In this document: one piece after another, positions 25,411 through 37,413 of the stretch | Layout: each line of letters begins with the position of its first letter | How positions within the stretch are numbered: the first letter of the stretch is position 1 | Assembly: GCA_025345505.1 (NCBI GenBank) | Contig: JANVCC010000018.1 | Location: forward strand, 35,911,191-35,975,190 | DNA from: Todiramphus chloris collaris | Taxonomy: Eukaryota; Chordata; Aves; Coraciiformes; Alcedinidae | Length of the DNA stretch: 64,000 nt | Direction: 5' to 3' | Translations under genes and position numbers: made by a program | The notes under the pieces: model-generated | What the model saw: only the letters and a program-made list of their open reading frames with translations | Told to the model about the DNA's origin: nothing | The model's database searches: none

Positions 25411-25437
<27 letters not shown>
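25411..25437. repeat. Poly-T tract, 27 bp
   Basis: An uninterrupted run of 27 T. It is not next to a recognisable element. It lies about 30 bp upstream of the candidate acceptor at 25470 and could strengthen that pyrimidine tract. Confidence 0.9.
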
Positions 25438-25438
<1 letters not shown>

Positions 25439-25470
25439 CATAAACACATTTTATGTGCTTTCTCTTTTAG

Positions 25471-25855
25471 GCCAATGGACAGAACAGTCTTGTGGGCTCC
25501 CAGGACTGGCCATCACAACTTTCTGAATTTAAAGGGACTTTTGATGGATGCCAGGGACATATCCATGAGGACCTATGTGACCAGTCATGCCTTGGCCTCT
25601 GTCTGGACAAATGAGCCAAAGTCTAGCCAGGATAGTAGATGGAATATGGTCCCTGCTCCAGAAACTGGGAAACCCTTGCAGTCATCCAGTCAAGCAGAAG
25701 GAGGTCCTGCAACAGAGACAAGGGAACTGTGAACAGAAATTAAAAGAAATTATGATGTGTCAGAGACAGTAAAAAAGAAGTTATTGACTTGTCCTTATTA
25801 TTAGTCAGTCTCTTGTTTTAATAGAACAGCCAATAAAAATGTACATATACATATA
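25471..25855 (+). ncRNA. Candidate terminal exon with polyadenylation signal
   Basis: A T27 run and the pyrimidine-rich TGCTTTCTCTTTTAG precede 25471, giving a strong acceptor. An AATAAA lies at 25832-25837, followed by a T/G-rich stretch, as expected of a terminal exon. Two plus-strand frames are open in it. One runs in phase 0 from the acceptor for 47 codons to TGA at about 25612 and is rich in Asp, Gln and Cys. The other starts at ATG 25475 and runs 85 codons to 25732. Neither resembles a family I know. It could be the last exon of a long non-coding RNA or of an unrecognised gene. The 3' end is inferred from the AATAAA. Confidence 0.3.
25832..25837 (+). terminator. Candidate polyadenylation signal (AATAAA)
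   Basis: Canonical hexamer followed within about 25-40 bp by a T/G-rich tract. It is meaningful only if the upstream terminal exon is real; AATAAA is frequent by chance in AT-rich DNA. Confidence 0.25.
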
Positions 25856-28800
25856 TGTTTCATCTGTTCTGTATTTATCAAAAAGGAGACCTTTAGGCCC
25901 AGAGTCCCAAAAGACGTAAAGCTTAACTGCAGGAAGTTTTTCTCCACAATTTTAGGTGACATGTGAGTATTGTAGCCTTACCTGGGCCAAGAGCTGGGCA
26001 TGGAACAAACAGGCTGAGCATGGTCAGCCACAGCTGACAGGGCAATGCAAACCATGGCATGGCCTTTTGTGGTGATGGACCAACAACTGATGGTAGAGCA
26101 TATCTGAAACCATTGCAGAGGTGCAGTGGGATGTCATCATAGCCAAACAGAATTGGTAGCCAGTGCTGGCTCATGACTATCATGACCCTCAGCACTGGTG
26201 CCAAGGGCAGCACTGTCACACAGACACCTAACACTATGTATTGTCCAAACTGGCACTGTCACATGCTGGAGCAAAATCACTGACCACAGCTCACCCCTGG
26301 AAGCAGCTGGAATGAGCATCACTACCTCATTGAAAAGATGAAAGGGACAGGTCTTAGGTGTCTGAGTGCATGCAAAGATGTTTCTGGCAGAGCTTGTCCC
26401 TTGCTTGGCCTGATAAAATAGACTGAGCTTTGCAGCATCACATCGTCTGGTGTTCCTTTTCCTCCTCTAGGCATTAGGTAAAGTATGTCATAAAGATTTG
26501 CAAACTTGAAATATTAATTAGAAAAAGACCCACAAATATTGTATTATCTCTGTCCTAGTAGCAGCCCTAACAGAAAAAGCTACTGAAAAGTTCTTTTTAC
26601 AATTTTAAACTTAAATCAGCATAAAGGAGCAGAAAGAAAGCTGAAATAGCTATTGATAAAATCTTGTTTAGAAAAACAGGGCTGTGGTACAAGGAACAGA
26701 GCTATCAGCCCCCCTCAGGGTAAGAGGCAGTGCTTTTCATGAAGTTTTGTTGACACAAACAGGACTGCTGTGAGTGAACTGAAGAGAGTGGTAATGAATC
26801 AAACTTAATGTAGCATTATAAATTTCAGTGCTCTGTAAGAATTAGAGGTAGGTAACAGACAGCAGGACTGTGACAAGTGTCTGTATGGCTTTTGTTAAAG
26901 ATGCCTTTGGGAGAGGACAGCTAAAAGAGCAGTGTAAAATACTGTACTTTCAATGACAGATTAAAATCCATGGTTGCTTTTGGGCACTACAGTGTTGCTT
27001 CCTTTTGCTTGCAATTGACATTGGTCAGCTAACCGCTGGATGCTTGATTAAATTTCTTCCTTTGTTAAATGCATAGGAAGTTGTGCAGACAACCTAAATG
27101 GACTTTATTAGCAGAGTCTTAATGATTCAACTCTGTATCAGGGAGAAGAGAGGATGGTACAAGGCATTATTTTCTCACAAATATACAAGCTAATCATGCA
27201 GCAGAAAGCTGGGCTTACTCTTTCCCTTTTGTTTTTAATGTTCCCTTCTACCTCCTGCCCTTTTGCAAGGGGATATGTGAAACAATAGGTAGTGGAGCTA
27301 CTGCTGGGGGAAAACCCAAACCATTTCATGATGTTTTTTAATCTCAGGCTCATACCTCTGATCACCACGCTCCTGTGATCAGTAGTGCTTATCAATGTGC
27401 TATCAGGTTTCTCAGCAGTACAAATATGATACAGAGCAGGCACAGGCAGATGCTCATATTTCTGTTGAATAACCTCCATGACAGGGGGTGGAATTTATTC
27501 CAGCTTTATGGAATCAGGAGCACTGTCTGCAGAAGACAGCTGAAACCCAATTTTGTGTGAAGCTTTCTCAGTACAGATACACCATCCAACATTTCTGGAA
27601 CAAATCTGAAACCACATGGTAAGTTCATAGCAAGTCAACCTTCTGCATCATTTTGGGTCCCGTATCAGGAGTCCTGCAGACAAACTTATCATTCCAGGCA
27701 ACCACAGCCTTGGACACAAAGTCCAAGCAAGCCCCTTTGCAGTCCCAGAAAACTTAATTCACTCATGCCTAAACTCTTTAGAGAGGGCGTTGTCCATTGA
27801 CTCTGGGCTAATGATATCAACACCGGCCAAGACACAGTCAAAAGTTAAAGAGGTCTCTGATATATTAGCACTGAAATTACCAAGATTTCTGATTCACACT
27901 TTGCACTATCAGTATTGTATTCAGTCCTCTCTGTATGTAACCAGCAACATCAGCAGGGACTTAGCCTGGACAGAACCTTGAGCCACGATGTCCTCTGCAT
28001 CCTCACGCTGTGGCCCCCAGGCTGGAAGCACTGAACTGCACAACTCAGGCTGAGGTCCTGCAAGTCTCCACCATAGTTTCATTGCCTGCCTGCTTGTTCT
28101 TGCTGTTGGATGTGGCAGTGTGCTGATGCAAGGTTGGTGGCAACAAGGGAACCTGCTGCAGTTACCCAAGCCTAAACCATAACTTTTAATGTTTAATTAA
28201 AATGGTTTTGGTAAACACCATTCTTGCTTTCAGTGGCCTTTCATGGGCTTCTGCTTTTGGATTTGTAGAGTGTATCTGAACTTTCCTTGCCCTTTTCATC
28301 ACTGAATGATGCAAGTTTGCTCGAGGGGTATATTCCATTATACTTGTAGACATTTGGGGAAAATTCGTTTAGCACAATGCCTCAGAATCTCATATATTTC
28401 TCTATAACCTCAATTCACTCATTTTAAGAGCAAACCAGAGACATAAATGCTGCATAACGTCCATGCCAGTGTGATTTTCATCATTCTCCCACAGATGATC
28501 TAAGCTGCACAGCAAACATTTCATAATGCTGCTTAACAACAAACACAAGTCAGTTCTTTACATTTTGCTTCTACTTGCCTCATTGGCTTCTTTCATCAGG
28601 CTTTTTTTACTAGCTATGGGGAGAGCAGAGATTAATAACACAAATCTAATATTAGAGATGTCTTCAGAAGAATAGCATCTGTGGGCATGCTCCTTGCACA
28701 CCACGTCCATCTGTCCCCCCCAGTAGCAGGTGGCAGCACCCAGGCCATGGCACTGGTCATGCACTGGGGGACGTGAACACCCTGCCACTCACTCCCAGCT

Positions 28801-31167
28801 TGCAATAATTGTATCCCTTGCAAGCAATTTGGAAGAAGGAAAGGTGTATAATAGCAACGTTTACGTGATTACTTTCAGTCGCTGGTATCTTAAGGGTAGA
28901 TTAAAATTGTTCTCAGGCTTGAGAATAATATTTCTATATTGTTGCAAGGCCTAAGGAGTTACAGAAGCTTGAAAATAAGTTAGATATTACTTTTTCTTGA
29001 GTATTGGGCTCATCTGGAAGGCAGCAAACAAGTCTGGGGATAGGAGGCTGCAGTTTGGTACATGACCATGGAATTGTACAGTTCTCACAGAGGGTATTTT
29101 GAGCAGTAACATTACAGCACTCTCATCCTACAGTACATGGCCAGGTACGTGTAGAATTTTGCAGGTTTAATATCCAGCCCCACAAATCACTGAGAGGAGA
29201 CTTATGCTCCTGTCTACAGGCATCTCAGTACTACCAAGATCTAGAGAACTGCATTCTCAAGTAAGACCATTTGTTAATGGAACGTTAAAATGGCTAGAAA
29301 TTTTTTGTCTCACCGCTTGCCTCACAGCAGGAAGGACGGCATACGGTTCTGTGATAGCTATCTAATGCCATGACAAAACCAGTATCCAGATGCAGCAAGG
29401 TTATTTTTTAGTCTATTCAGTTTTCTACAAGACATTATATTCCATCAACACCCTTCTTAACTTCTTAGCAACATAACATTCTCTTTGCAGCTTGTTCAGC
29501 TCTACTTCCAATGTTTAAATATGATTTGATAAAAATAACTGTTTCAGAAACCACACAGTAACATTTCAAATCTGATAGAGTTTGACTTAAGGCAAAATGG
29601 CTAATAAAGTTATATCCAGTACTGTTTGGTGACCAAAAATAAATAGAGAAAAAGAGTCATCTCTTAGGATGTTTGTCAGCACCAACTATTGCTGCTTCCA
29701 GAGGACACTGGAGGAAAAAAACCCTTTCCTTCTCATAGACCCCTTTAAACCGAGAATGTCAAGGAAAATCATATGGAAATCAATATGGAAAATCATAGAC
29801 ACCATCTCAAGATCTCTGTCACAGACAGTGGGGCCGGAGAAGGGGTGGTGGTGGGTGAAATCTGACCTCAAGTGCCACTTTCAAATTAAAATTGAATGTA
29901 ACTTACAAAAATAATGGGATCCAAGTTGCTTCTAAGACCAATACCTTCAGTCAGTGCAAGGATGCAGACTGAAAAGCCTTTTTCTCAAAAACAGATGCTA
30001 AGAGTGATAAGGACTCCAAAAGTGGTGTAATGGCAGTAGCCAATTCAGTGGAAAAGGAGGCTAACTCCTCCCCCCCCCCGCAATCCCCTATAATTTCAAG
30101 AAGGCAGGGATGATAGACAGGTTCAAAGGACTAAGGTGCAATTGGAACAATCTCAAAGAAGACTCCATGTCCGAGAAACCTACCATCCCATTAGCAGCAT
30201 CCAGCATAAGGAGTAAAGATGAAAAACAATAGCATGTTTTAAACTTACATAAGGTGAGAGGAGAAATCTCTATGAGACTGAAATCTGCGTCTTCCTTATA
30301 TCCACCCACATGCACAAGTAATGGATATATTGATCTCAGTTTACTGTATTTTTCCATCAGATGCACAAAGGGTGGGGCAGATAGTACCTTCTTTTCATAA
30401 ATCAGATATCACCCAGTAGAACAGGAAGAGCCTTGAAATACAGTGGAATGCATTTGATTTCCAAAAACTCTATTACCTTTGCAATGAAATTACAGAAAGA
30501 AAAGGCAGAACTGCCTGTATGCAGATAAATGCCCAATAAAATTGGAAGTTTTTAAAATGTGTTTCTAAAATGCAGAGCAATAAACCCATGCTCACATTAT
30601 CATCACCATTCAGGCATTTAAAGATTTGCTAGACACATTCACCATGCCTGCATCCTTCTCCTTTTTTCCCCAGTACAATCTCATTAAATGAACAGCAGGA
30701 TAATATATTCTGAAATGTTGAAACCAGGACAATGCATAACAACATGGGTAAATATGTTACTCCTGATTTTCAGGCTGTTATTCCCAGTGTAAATAGTGTC
30801 CACCTTTGGTTTCTTATCCATATTTTTAAGAGGATGGAAAACAACACACACAGTAGATCTCTTTCAGTTCATATACCTAAAACTATAATGTAAGAAGGAC
30901 ACAATATAACGCATACACCAGTGCTGGAGCACAGTACAGATGGAGGCTGAGAGAGTCTTTCAGTCCAGGCAATGCATTTGGAAAAGGATGCAGAGTAATT
31001 CATGGGCCTTGCCCAAAGGACTATCAGACTTGCCAAGAAGGACCAAATGGTGAGGAGCAAACTGGAGGAGGGCACTGACATTGCTAATGTCTCTTGCTTG
31101 TGCTCCCGCTGTACAAAGGCTGTCTCCCAGACAGGCTGAGGCACCTGGCAGATGTTGGCTCAGCCTT
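25856..31167. other. Unannotated non-coding DNA
   Basis: More than 5 kb without a recognisable gene. A C10 run lies at 30070-30079. Small potential splice pairs occur (for example 27572-27618 on plus, with an ATG|GTAAGT donor) but are too short and weak to call. Overlapping open frames of 100-113 codons at 25923-26234 and 27138-27479 (minus) show no motif. Confidence 0.5.
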
Positions 31168-31230
31168 GAGTGGGCTCTTGGAGATGGATGACCCCCAATG
31201 TACTCTCCAACCTATGAGATACTGTAGGTC
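31168..31230 (+). mobile_element. Probable CR1 3'-end remnant (about 60 bp)
   Basis: 'ccttgagtgggctcttggag', then 'gatgaccccc' and 'ctctccaacctatgagatac' line up with the end of the CR1 UTR (TTGAGCAGGGGGTTGGA, GATGACCTCC, CCTTCCAACCTATGA). It is short and diverged, with no upstream ORF2 remnant that I can align. Confidence 0.4.
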
Positions 31231-33659
31231 TTCACTAACTGATGCTTTGTTTTGGAGAGGACCAGAAGGGAAGGAGAGGTAAGGTGTAATTTGTGCCCTG
31301 GAATGGGCTGGCAGGTGGTTGTAGGCAGAGAGGATCTCCTAATTCTGCTGGAGTAACTGGAGAGTGCCCTCTTCACCTGAGGCCAGAGTGCATTTTTCAC
31401 ATGTCTCTCAGGGATGGATACCTCTGTCAGAGACACTGACTTGCACTGATGTCAACATGACCTCAGCTGCAGAAGGGTGGCCATTTTCATTGCCTTTGCT
31501 CTGCTATTACAGTCTCAAAGAGCACTCTCTAGAAAAGGGATTCTTTGTCATCTTCTGGGCTGGGAGCCATGCCTGGGACCTGCAGCAGCACTGTGAACAC
31601 CACGTTCCTGACATACAGCACATTCTAATGGGATTTCAGAAAGCTTCACAGGGGAGAAATAATTATTTTATTTTACAAACAGCTTGCAGAAGCATGAGAA
31701 AATGGCAGTAAAGTAGCAGATCCCAATTCTCCTCATTTCAAATTCTCACTTTTATCCAACTCACTTTCTTCAGCAAGGTAGTGTTCTCCGTGTGTGCTGT
31801 GCCAGAGCCACCAACCTTTCAGGTCCTGGATCCCCAGCAAAAAATAATGTGCAGCCTAGAGATGCCCTCAAGCTTGAAACCATACAAGCTGAGCTCCCAA
31901 CTCACCTGCTAGGAAACCTGCCAGTAATTGATCTGCAACCCTTCAACTTGCTGCAAAAGTCACCACCAGCTTGGAATATTACTGAATTCCTAATGACATT
32001 AAAGAAAGCATATTACCAAGGCTGTACTTTACTTTTAAAAATACTCTTTCTTCAACTTGCAGAAAAATCACTTCTGCTAGAGAGAACATCATCATTACTG
32101 CCACAGGAAGGGAAATGAAGAGGAGGATTATCCAGCAGATAGTGTCTGTAGGTAGTTTCTATGGATGAGGAGGGGACCAGGGTCATTATAATTCCAGAAG
32201 CAATTTGGTTGCTGAAGCTTGTCTTCATTTACATTTAAGTGGTTATTGCATTCTGCTTATGCACTTATGTCTGTTGTTTAACTTCAGGCTCCTCAGTAGT
32301 CCATAGCCAACCTTTATGCTTTTTTAATAAAAGACTTCTGGAACATTTTCCCTGTATTCTTTGTCCTGTAAGTTAAGCTTCAGTGTTGCATATCAGTTCA
32401 GCAGACCTATTTTCGGCTGACTGTGTTTTTTCAAGTCATTCTGACACATGTTTTTTTTTCATCTTTTCAAGAAAATGGCCAGCTTTCTTTTAAAAGGGTT
32501 CTGAAATCCTTCATGGGAGTCCTAAAAAAGAAGGAATTTCTCTCTTCTTTGCAGTACAAAAACATTAGACATTTCCTTCTGTCTGCTGCAGGGTGAAGGT
32601 CCTGAAACAAAAATAAAGTTATTTTCCTTAACAGCCTTACAAGCCTAACAACAATGCATTCCATGGAAGAGCTCTCACTGGAACAGATTTATATAATCCC
32701 CGGGCCTCAAAAAGATACCTTGCAATTATGCCAACTCTTTTTTGAGAAACTCAGGAAGTTTTAGTGCATCACTGAGCAGTTAACATCTGTGATTTCCTAC
32801 TGAGTTCTGAGGTTTAAATCAATTAGCAGTAATTGGGACTGTTTACAGTGGCCTTTCATGTGGAACAAGCATATGCTGGAATTTTAAACTAAATATTTAA
32901 ATTCCTGCACCAAGTGACCATACTGGAAATGTTAAAAAATATTTTGACCCTATGCCATGCTGTTAGCTTAGTTAGTAACTTGTCATTCTTAACAGAAGTT
33001 ATTTCTAATCTTTTAAACAAAACTGCAATCATAAGGCTTGGAGAAAAAAAAGTTGTTTTCTTTTTATTTTTATGCTCTCCATTTCTCAACAGCTAACGGT
33101 TTATGCTGCACTAAAATTACACGAACCTAAATTAATTAAATGTAACAAAACAGCTAAGTTTGGATCGAGTGGTCTTGAAAATTTCCTCCTGCCTATTAAG
33201 GTAATAAACCTACCACATCAAATTACACTCAGAAGTACTATATGAAGTTTTCATAAGGGATCAGAGTCACTGATAACCATAGTTAGTTGTGCAGAATTAT
33301 ACTGCAGTTTTAAATAAACCTGCTGATCTTTCAGTATGGAGAAGTTATCAAATCAAGAGGTTAACTGAAAGTTTGCTGTGGTGTTTCCCTGGTTACCTGG
33401 AAGTGAATTGCCCAATTACTCCCTAACTAGTGCAACACAAGGAGGAAAGGAGCAAGATGCTCCCAAATCTTCCATGGCTTGGGACCTTTCCAATCCTTCA
33501 AATAAGAAAGAAAATTGTGTTGATTTATTAGAGTCATCAAATTCTCAGGGTCTTTAAGTGAATTTACTGGCGTTAGCACTTCTGAAAACTGTCTTTGTGG
33601 ATGAGACTGAAGCAGGTGCCGACCCATTGCAGATGCCTCTGCACCTGCAGAGGAAGGGA
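31231..33659. other. Unannotated non-coding DNA
   Basis: Open frames of 108-115 codons at 31364-31711 and 31792-32118 show no family motif or paired splice sites. The block 32810-33150 is rich in TAAT cores and may be regulatory, but this cannot be shown from one sequence. Confidence 0.5.
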
Positions 33660-33745
33660 GATACTCTTTATCCCTGTTTAGTAAATGGGAACAAGCTCCT
33701 GAGAAGTTGTGACACAGAGAAGCTGAGAGACACATCATTTGCACT
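33660..33745 (+). mobile_element. Possible MIR-type SINE remnant
   Basis: The order 'ctttatccctgtttagtaaa', 'tgggaacaag', 'ctgag', then 'gacacagagaagctgagag' resembles the 3' part of MIR/CORE SINEs (TTATCCCCATTTTACAGATG, GGGAAACTGAGGCACAGAGA). These are ancient in amniotes. The match is weak and interrupted. Confidence 0.3.
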
Positions 33746-34708
33746 AGTGATGCTGAGGAACTTTTTCACCTTTACACTGAAGGGAAAGCTAGACAGTGGC
33801 CGTTGGTGTACAAATGACTACTAGAACCGAAGCGGAAAGGATTAGTACAAATGCTTATTTCCATACTGTTATGTTGCCAGGGAAATCTATAACAAACACA
33901 ACCATTATTGGTGAAAGTCAGTTCAACGGAGAGATGCTTTTAAAAATTGAAAGTTGAAAGGAGACACAATTATATTTTGTTCAGGTCAATAGGCACTTTC
34001 ACTCAAGAGGACAATTATTGAATGGCAAACAAGAAGATGCAAAGCCATCATTACTCTGTAATGAACAAAGCCCGTAGCTGGTTCAGCAGCTATAACCTCA
34101 GAACACCACCATCAGCCATTTGCTAGTGGCTTTTTTTTTTTTTTTTTAAGGCTAAATGAATGTTTATGTGGAGAAAAGGAGGGGAAGGTGGAAGTGCACA
34201 CAACTTTGTGACTATACATCCGAACTTTCAAAGAGAGCTCCGTCTCCATTGCTGCCTTTGCAAGTCTCCTTCCTTGGGGCTGGGAGGAGACATGAGGACC
34301 TGGAAAGTCACCAATCCCCACAATGCCTTTGCAAAAGGGATAGTGCTGACCAGTGACGGGCTACAACCGGGCCACCAGACCTTTCTCCTGATGTTGCCAC
34401 CCAAGATATTTTCACAGCTTCTTGTCACAGTCATATTTGCTTCCCTTCCAAAGACAGTAGCCTACTAGTTGCCTTTTCCCCAAATCTTTATCCAGACAGA
34501 CATTTGAACTCACGTCCTTCCTCATCGGATATTATTTGCCATGTTTCTCCTCTTGCTTTTCAGCCTTTGGCCTTTCAGTCAAAGCAAACAGAGCCACAAG
34601 GGGTCTGTCGTGTTGACCATAATGTTTTCAAGGCAAAGAGTTCTCCTGGCTTTGTCTGGGAGGTGAATGCCAATAAAGCTGTTACTCCAACAGTCATGGG
34701 CTGTCTTC
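33746..34708. other. Unannotated non-coding DNA with poly-T
   Basis: Holds a T17 run (34131-34147). Overlapping short open frames on both strands near 34110-34470 show no family motif. Confidence 0.55.
34131..34147. repeat. Poly-T tract, 17 bp
   Basis: Uninterrupted T run; not attached to a recognised element. Confidence 0.85.
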
Positions 34709-35490
34709 ATACAATCACAGAGAGGTTGAGGTTGGAAGGGACCTCTGGAGATCATCTCTTCCTGGAGGCTGTTGCTCACGACTGTGTCTAGCCAGCCTCT
34801 GAATATCTCCACAACTTCCCCAGGCAACCCGTACCAGTTCTTAGTCACCCTCAGAGTAAAGAAGTATTTCCTGATGTTCAGACAGAATCTTCCACATTTC
34901 ATTTTGTGTCACCTCTTGTCCTGTCACAGGGCACCACTGAAAACAACCTGTCTCTGTCCTCTTTGCACCCTCCCTCCAGGTATTTATATACACTAAGATT
35001 CTCCTGAGCCTTTTCTCCAGTCTAAACAATCCCAGCTCCAGTGAGATACTCTGGTCCCTTCATCATCTTTGTGGTCCTTTGCTGGACTTTCTCCAGTACC
35101 TCCATATGTCTCTGCTGTGGAGCCCAGAACTGAACACACACTGCAGGTGTGACCACACCAGTGCTGAGTAAAGGGCAAGAATCACCTCCCTTAGCCTGCT
35201 GGCAACACCCTTCCTAATACAGCCCAGGACACTACTAGCCTCTTAGTGGCAAGGGTTCATCCCTAACTCATGATCAACAAGGACTCCCAGGTCCTTTTCT
35301 GCCAAGCTGCTTTCCAGCTGGGTGGCCCCAGTCCATTTTAGTGCATGGGGCTGTTCCCTGGGGACTCTGCACTTCCCTGTGTTGAACTTCATGAGAGTCC
35401 TGTCAGCTTATTTCTTCAGACTTCTTCAGAACTTCAGGTTCCTCCAAATGTCAGCACAAACATCTGGCCACCAGATTTTGTGTTTTCTTC
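34709..35490 (-). mobile_element. CR1 LINE, minus strand, 5'-truncated (about 780 bp)
   Basis: Read on plus, it begins with the inverted CR1 3' end ('caatcacagagaggttgagg', 'ttggaagggacctctggaga', 'tcatctcttcctgg'). On the minus strand, 34579-34902 and 34841-35029 encode the ORF2 C-terminus in pieces: F-x-L-N-I-R-K-Y-F-F-T-L-R-V, N-W-Y-G-L-P, and L-E-K-R-L-R-R-I with Y-I-N-T-W-R-E-G. The more 5' part of the element (35050-35490) retains blocks such as the inverted 'ggaccagagtatctcactgg', 'agcagcttggcagaaaagga' and 'gacaggactctcatgaagtt', equivalent to the RT thumb region. Several stops and shifts make it a pseudo-element. The UTR subtype (ACCTCTGGAGATCATC) differs from the 21.6 kb copy. The outer end near 35490 is uncertain by about 30 bp. 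Confidence 0.9.
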
Positions 35491-37121
35491 ACCTCTGACC
35501 CCACCTAAACTTCAGAGGAAGCCCATGACCTCAGGGCAAAGCTGTAGTCCAGCCTGGAGCCCCACTCCCAGCTCTGCCATGGGGAGCAGCAAGGTGCCAG
35601 CGAACCCAACCCTCACTGCTGCTTGGGTGCTCTCCAAGCTTTCCTGGTGCAGAGATGGCAGGAGGATACTGCCTTCCAGAAGGCCATGTCTCTGTCCCAA
35701 CAGTGACCTGATAGTGACTATTTCATTCCATGTAACTTGAACCATTTAAATCCCACCTGCACTGCGCAGCATGTAGATGAAGGCTGTTTGTGTAATTAGC
35801 TTTCCGTAACCTAATTCTGCAGAACGTGGTTTTCATCCACATTGTGTCTCCTTTCCACCCTTCTGACATTGCAAAAAGAGACTCACAGATAAATCCATTT
35901 CAAGAATCTTTGATCCAGCAAAATACAGCAAAGTAAAGGAAAATGAGGTTTACAGCTTTCCAGAAGCCTGACCATGTCTATTTTCTTTAATTGCAGCAGC
36001 CGTTCTTTGTTCTTTCTTTATGCGGATTACCTCTGATTTTTTTTTTTTTTCTCCTATCACTCTCCATGAGTTTTCTGGATGTAAATTTAGAAATTTGTCC
36101 TTCCAAAATTTGTCACAGTCCAATTCTTTCACCAAGTTTTCCATTTCAAACCCAAAATATCCCTAATTTGAGGAGCTGAGTAGTCTGTAATGACCAGGGT
36201 GAAAACACACAAGGAGAACTGGTGTAGTTTTTTTGTCCTGACATCTCCTCCCACTCTGATATAAGCAAAATGTTCAAATTGACTGTAAATATATACTTTG
36301 ATATTCAGGCTTCACTATCTTTACATTCATGTAGTGATATTGTGATGCTTTATAAGACTTCATTTTTCCATTGAACAACATGGGCCTCATGTTAATCAGT
36401 TTCAAGTGTATTTGAGAGACAAAAGGTGACAGAACTGGTAATTACCTCATTTCTCATTAAAGATGACTTAATACCCCAGGGATCTATATTAGAATAAATA
36501 TTCTATCTCCTGTTTATTAACCTTTGTTCTTTAAAATGGTGAATGAGTGCTGATAGAGCTATCGTTACTGTGACTGCCTCAGGAGCTGATGATGTTTCCC
36601 CAGCTCCTAATATGATTTGGAGTCACCTTACCAAAAATAAACAGAACTTGACTCTATTATACTCCAGACTGTCTGTATTTCTAACACATACTTTAAATAT
36701 ACAGGCAATATCAGCTGATGATGTCTCACTATCTAATATCAATGAAACCTATTTTGTCACTCTTGAATCGTTTTATATATCCTAAACTGGAGTGAAGCAA
36801 GTGCGGAAATACATTGAGTCCTTAAGTTTCCTTGGCCAATGTTTATTTTGGAGGGTGAGCTCTTTTTGGTAAGGAACACAATCTTTCTTGTGTTACATGA
36901 GAACTGCCATCTGACTTGTTTCTAACAGTAGCCAGAGCAAGCTGCTTCAAAAGGAAGTTCCTAAAATCCTATTTGTCTGTTATAGAGCAACTTACCTGCT
37001 CAAACCCAAGATAAATGTCCTGAAGCAAGAGAGTTTATACTACTTCAATAACTGATAATTTTAGATCTGGTAATTTCCCCTTAATGCCAGTGCTAATGAA
37101 GTATTATTGTTTCAACTGCAG

Positions 37122-37314
37122 AACCTTAAAAGAAACAGAACAAACAATGAGGAAATAGAATAAGCATTGATTTAATAAGAAAAGAGAACTGTGCCTTGAT
37201 GGAGAATAGGCAGCTGCAGTCAAGAAAAAAGAAAACAAACTAGAATACCTAGATGCTACCACGTTATTTTGTACAAACTTGGTAGGACTAAGTCCAGTAA
37301 GTATATGAAACAAG
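37122..37314 (+). ncRNA. Candidate non-coding exon
   Basis: The acceptor ATTGTTTCAACTGCAG ends at 37121 and a consensus donor AAG|GTAAGT follows 37314. All three frames have stops within about 45 nt, so it cannot be an internal coding exon; it could be part of a non-coding RNA. The donor lies in a palindrome shared with a minus-strand donor. Confidence 0.2.
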
Positions 37315-37334
37315 GTAAGTGGAATCACTTACCT
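37313..37334. repeat. Inverted repeat carrying opposed splice-donor motifs
   Basis: AGGTAAGTG and CACTTACCT are perfect 9 bp arms separated by GAAT. On each strand the arm forms a consensus donor (AAG|GTAAGT on plus, CAG|GTAAGT on minus). Confidence 0.75.
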
Positions 37335-37413
37335 GAGCTCCCAATGGGCTCAGTCACCATCTTCAGAGTAATGTGACTTGGTAGCATTTATTATTGGGTG
37401 CATATTAATATTT
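37333..37413 (-). ncRNA. Candidate non-coding exon, minus strand
   Basis: On the minus strand CTTTTTTTGTCTGGTCACTGAGCCCAG is abbreviated here as a T-rich acceptor ending in GAGCCCAG; 81 nt later comes CAG|GTAAGT. Every frame has a stop, so no internal coding exon is possible. It is opposed to the plus-strand candidate just below it. Confidence 0.15.

Noticed and set aside
27572..27618. 47 nt exon between an acceptor and an ATG|GTAAGT donor
   Set aside because: The pyrimidine tract is weak and the segment very short; it does not add to the candidate transcript beyond its polyadenylation signal at 25832.
34160..34468. 102-codon open frame
   Set aside because: Follows a poly-T tract, overlaps frames on the other strand and has no recognisable domain.
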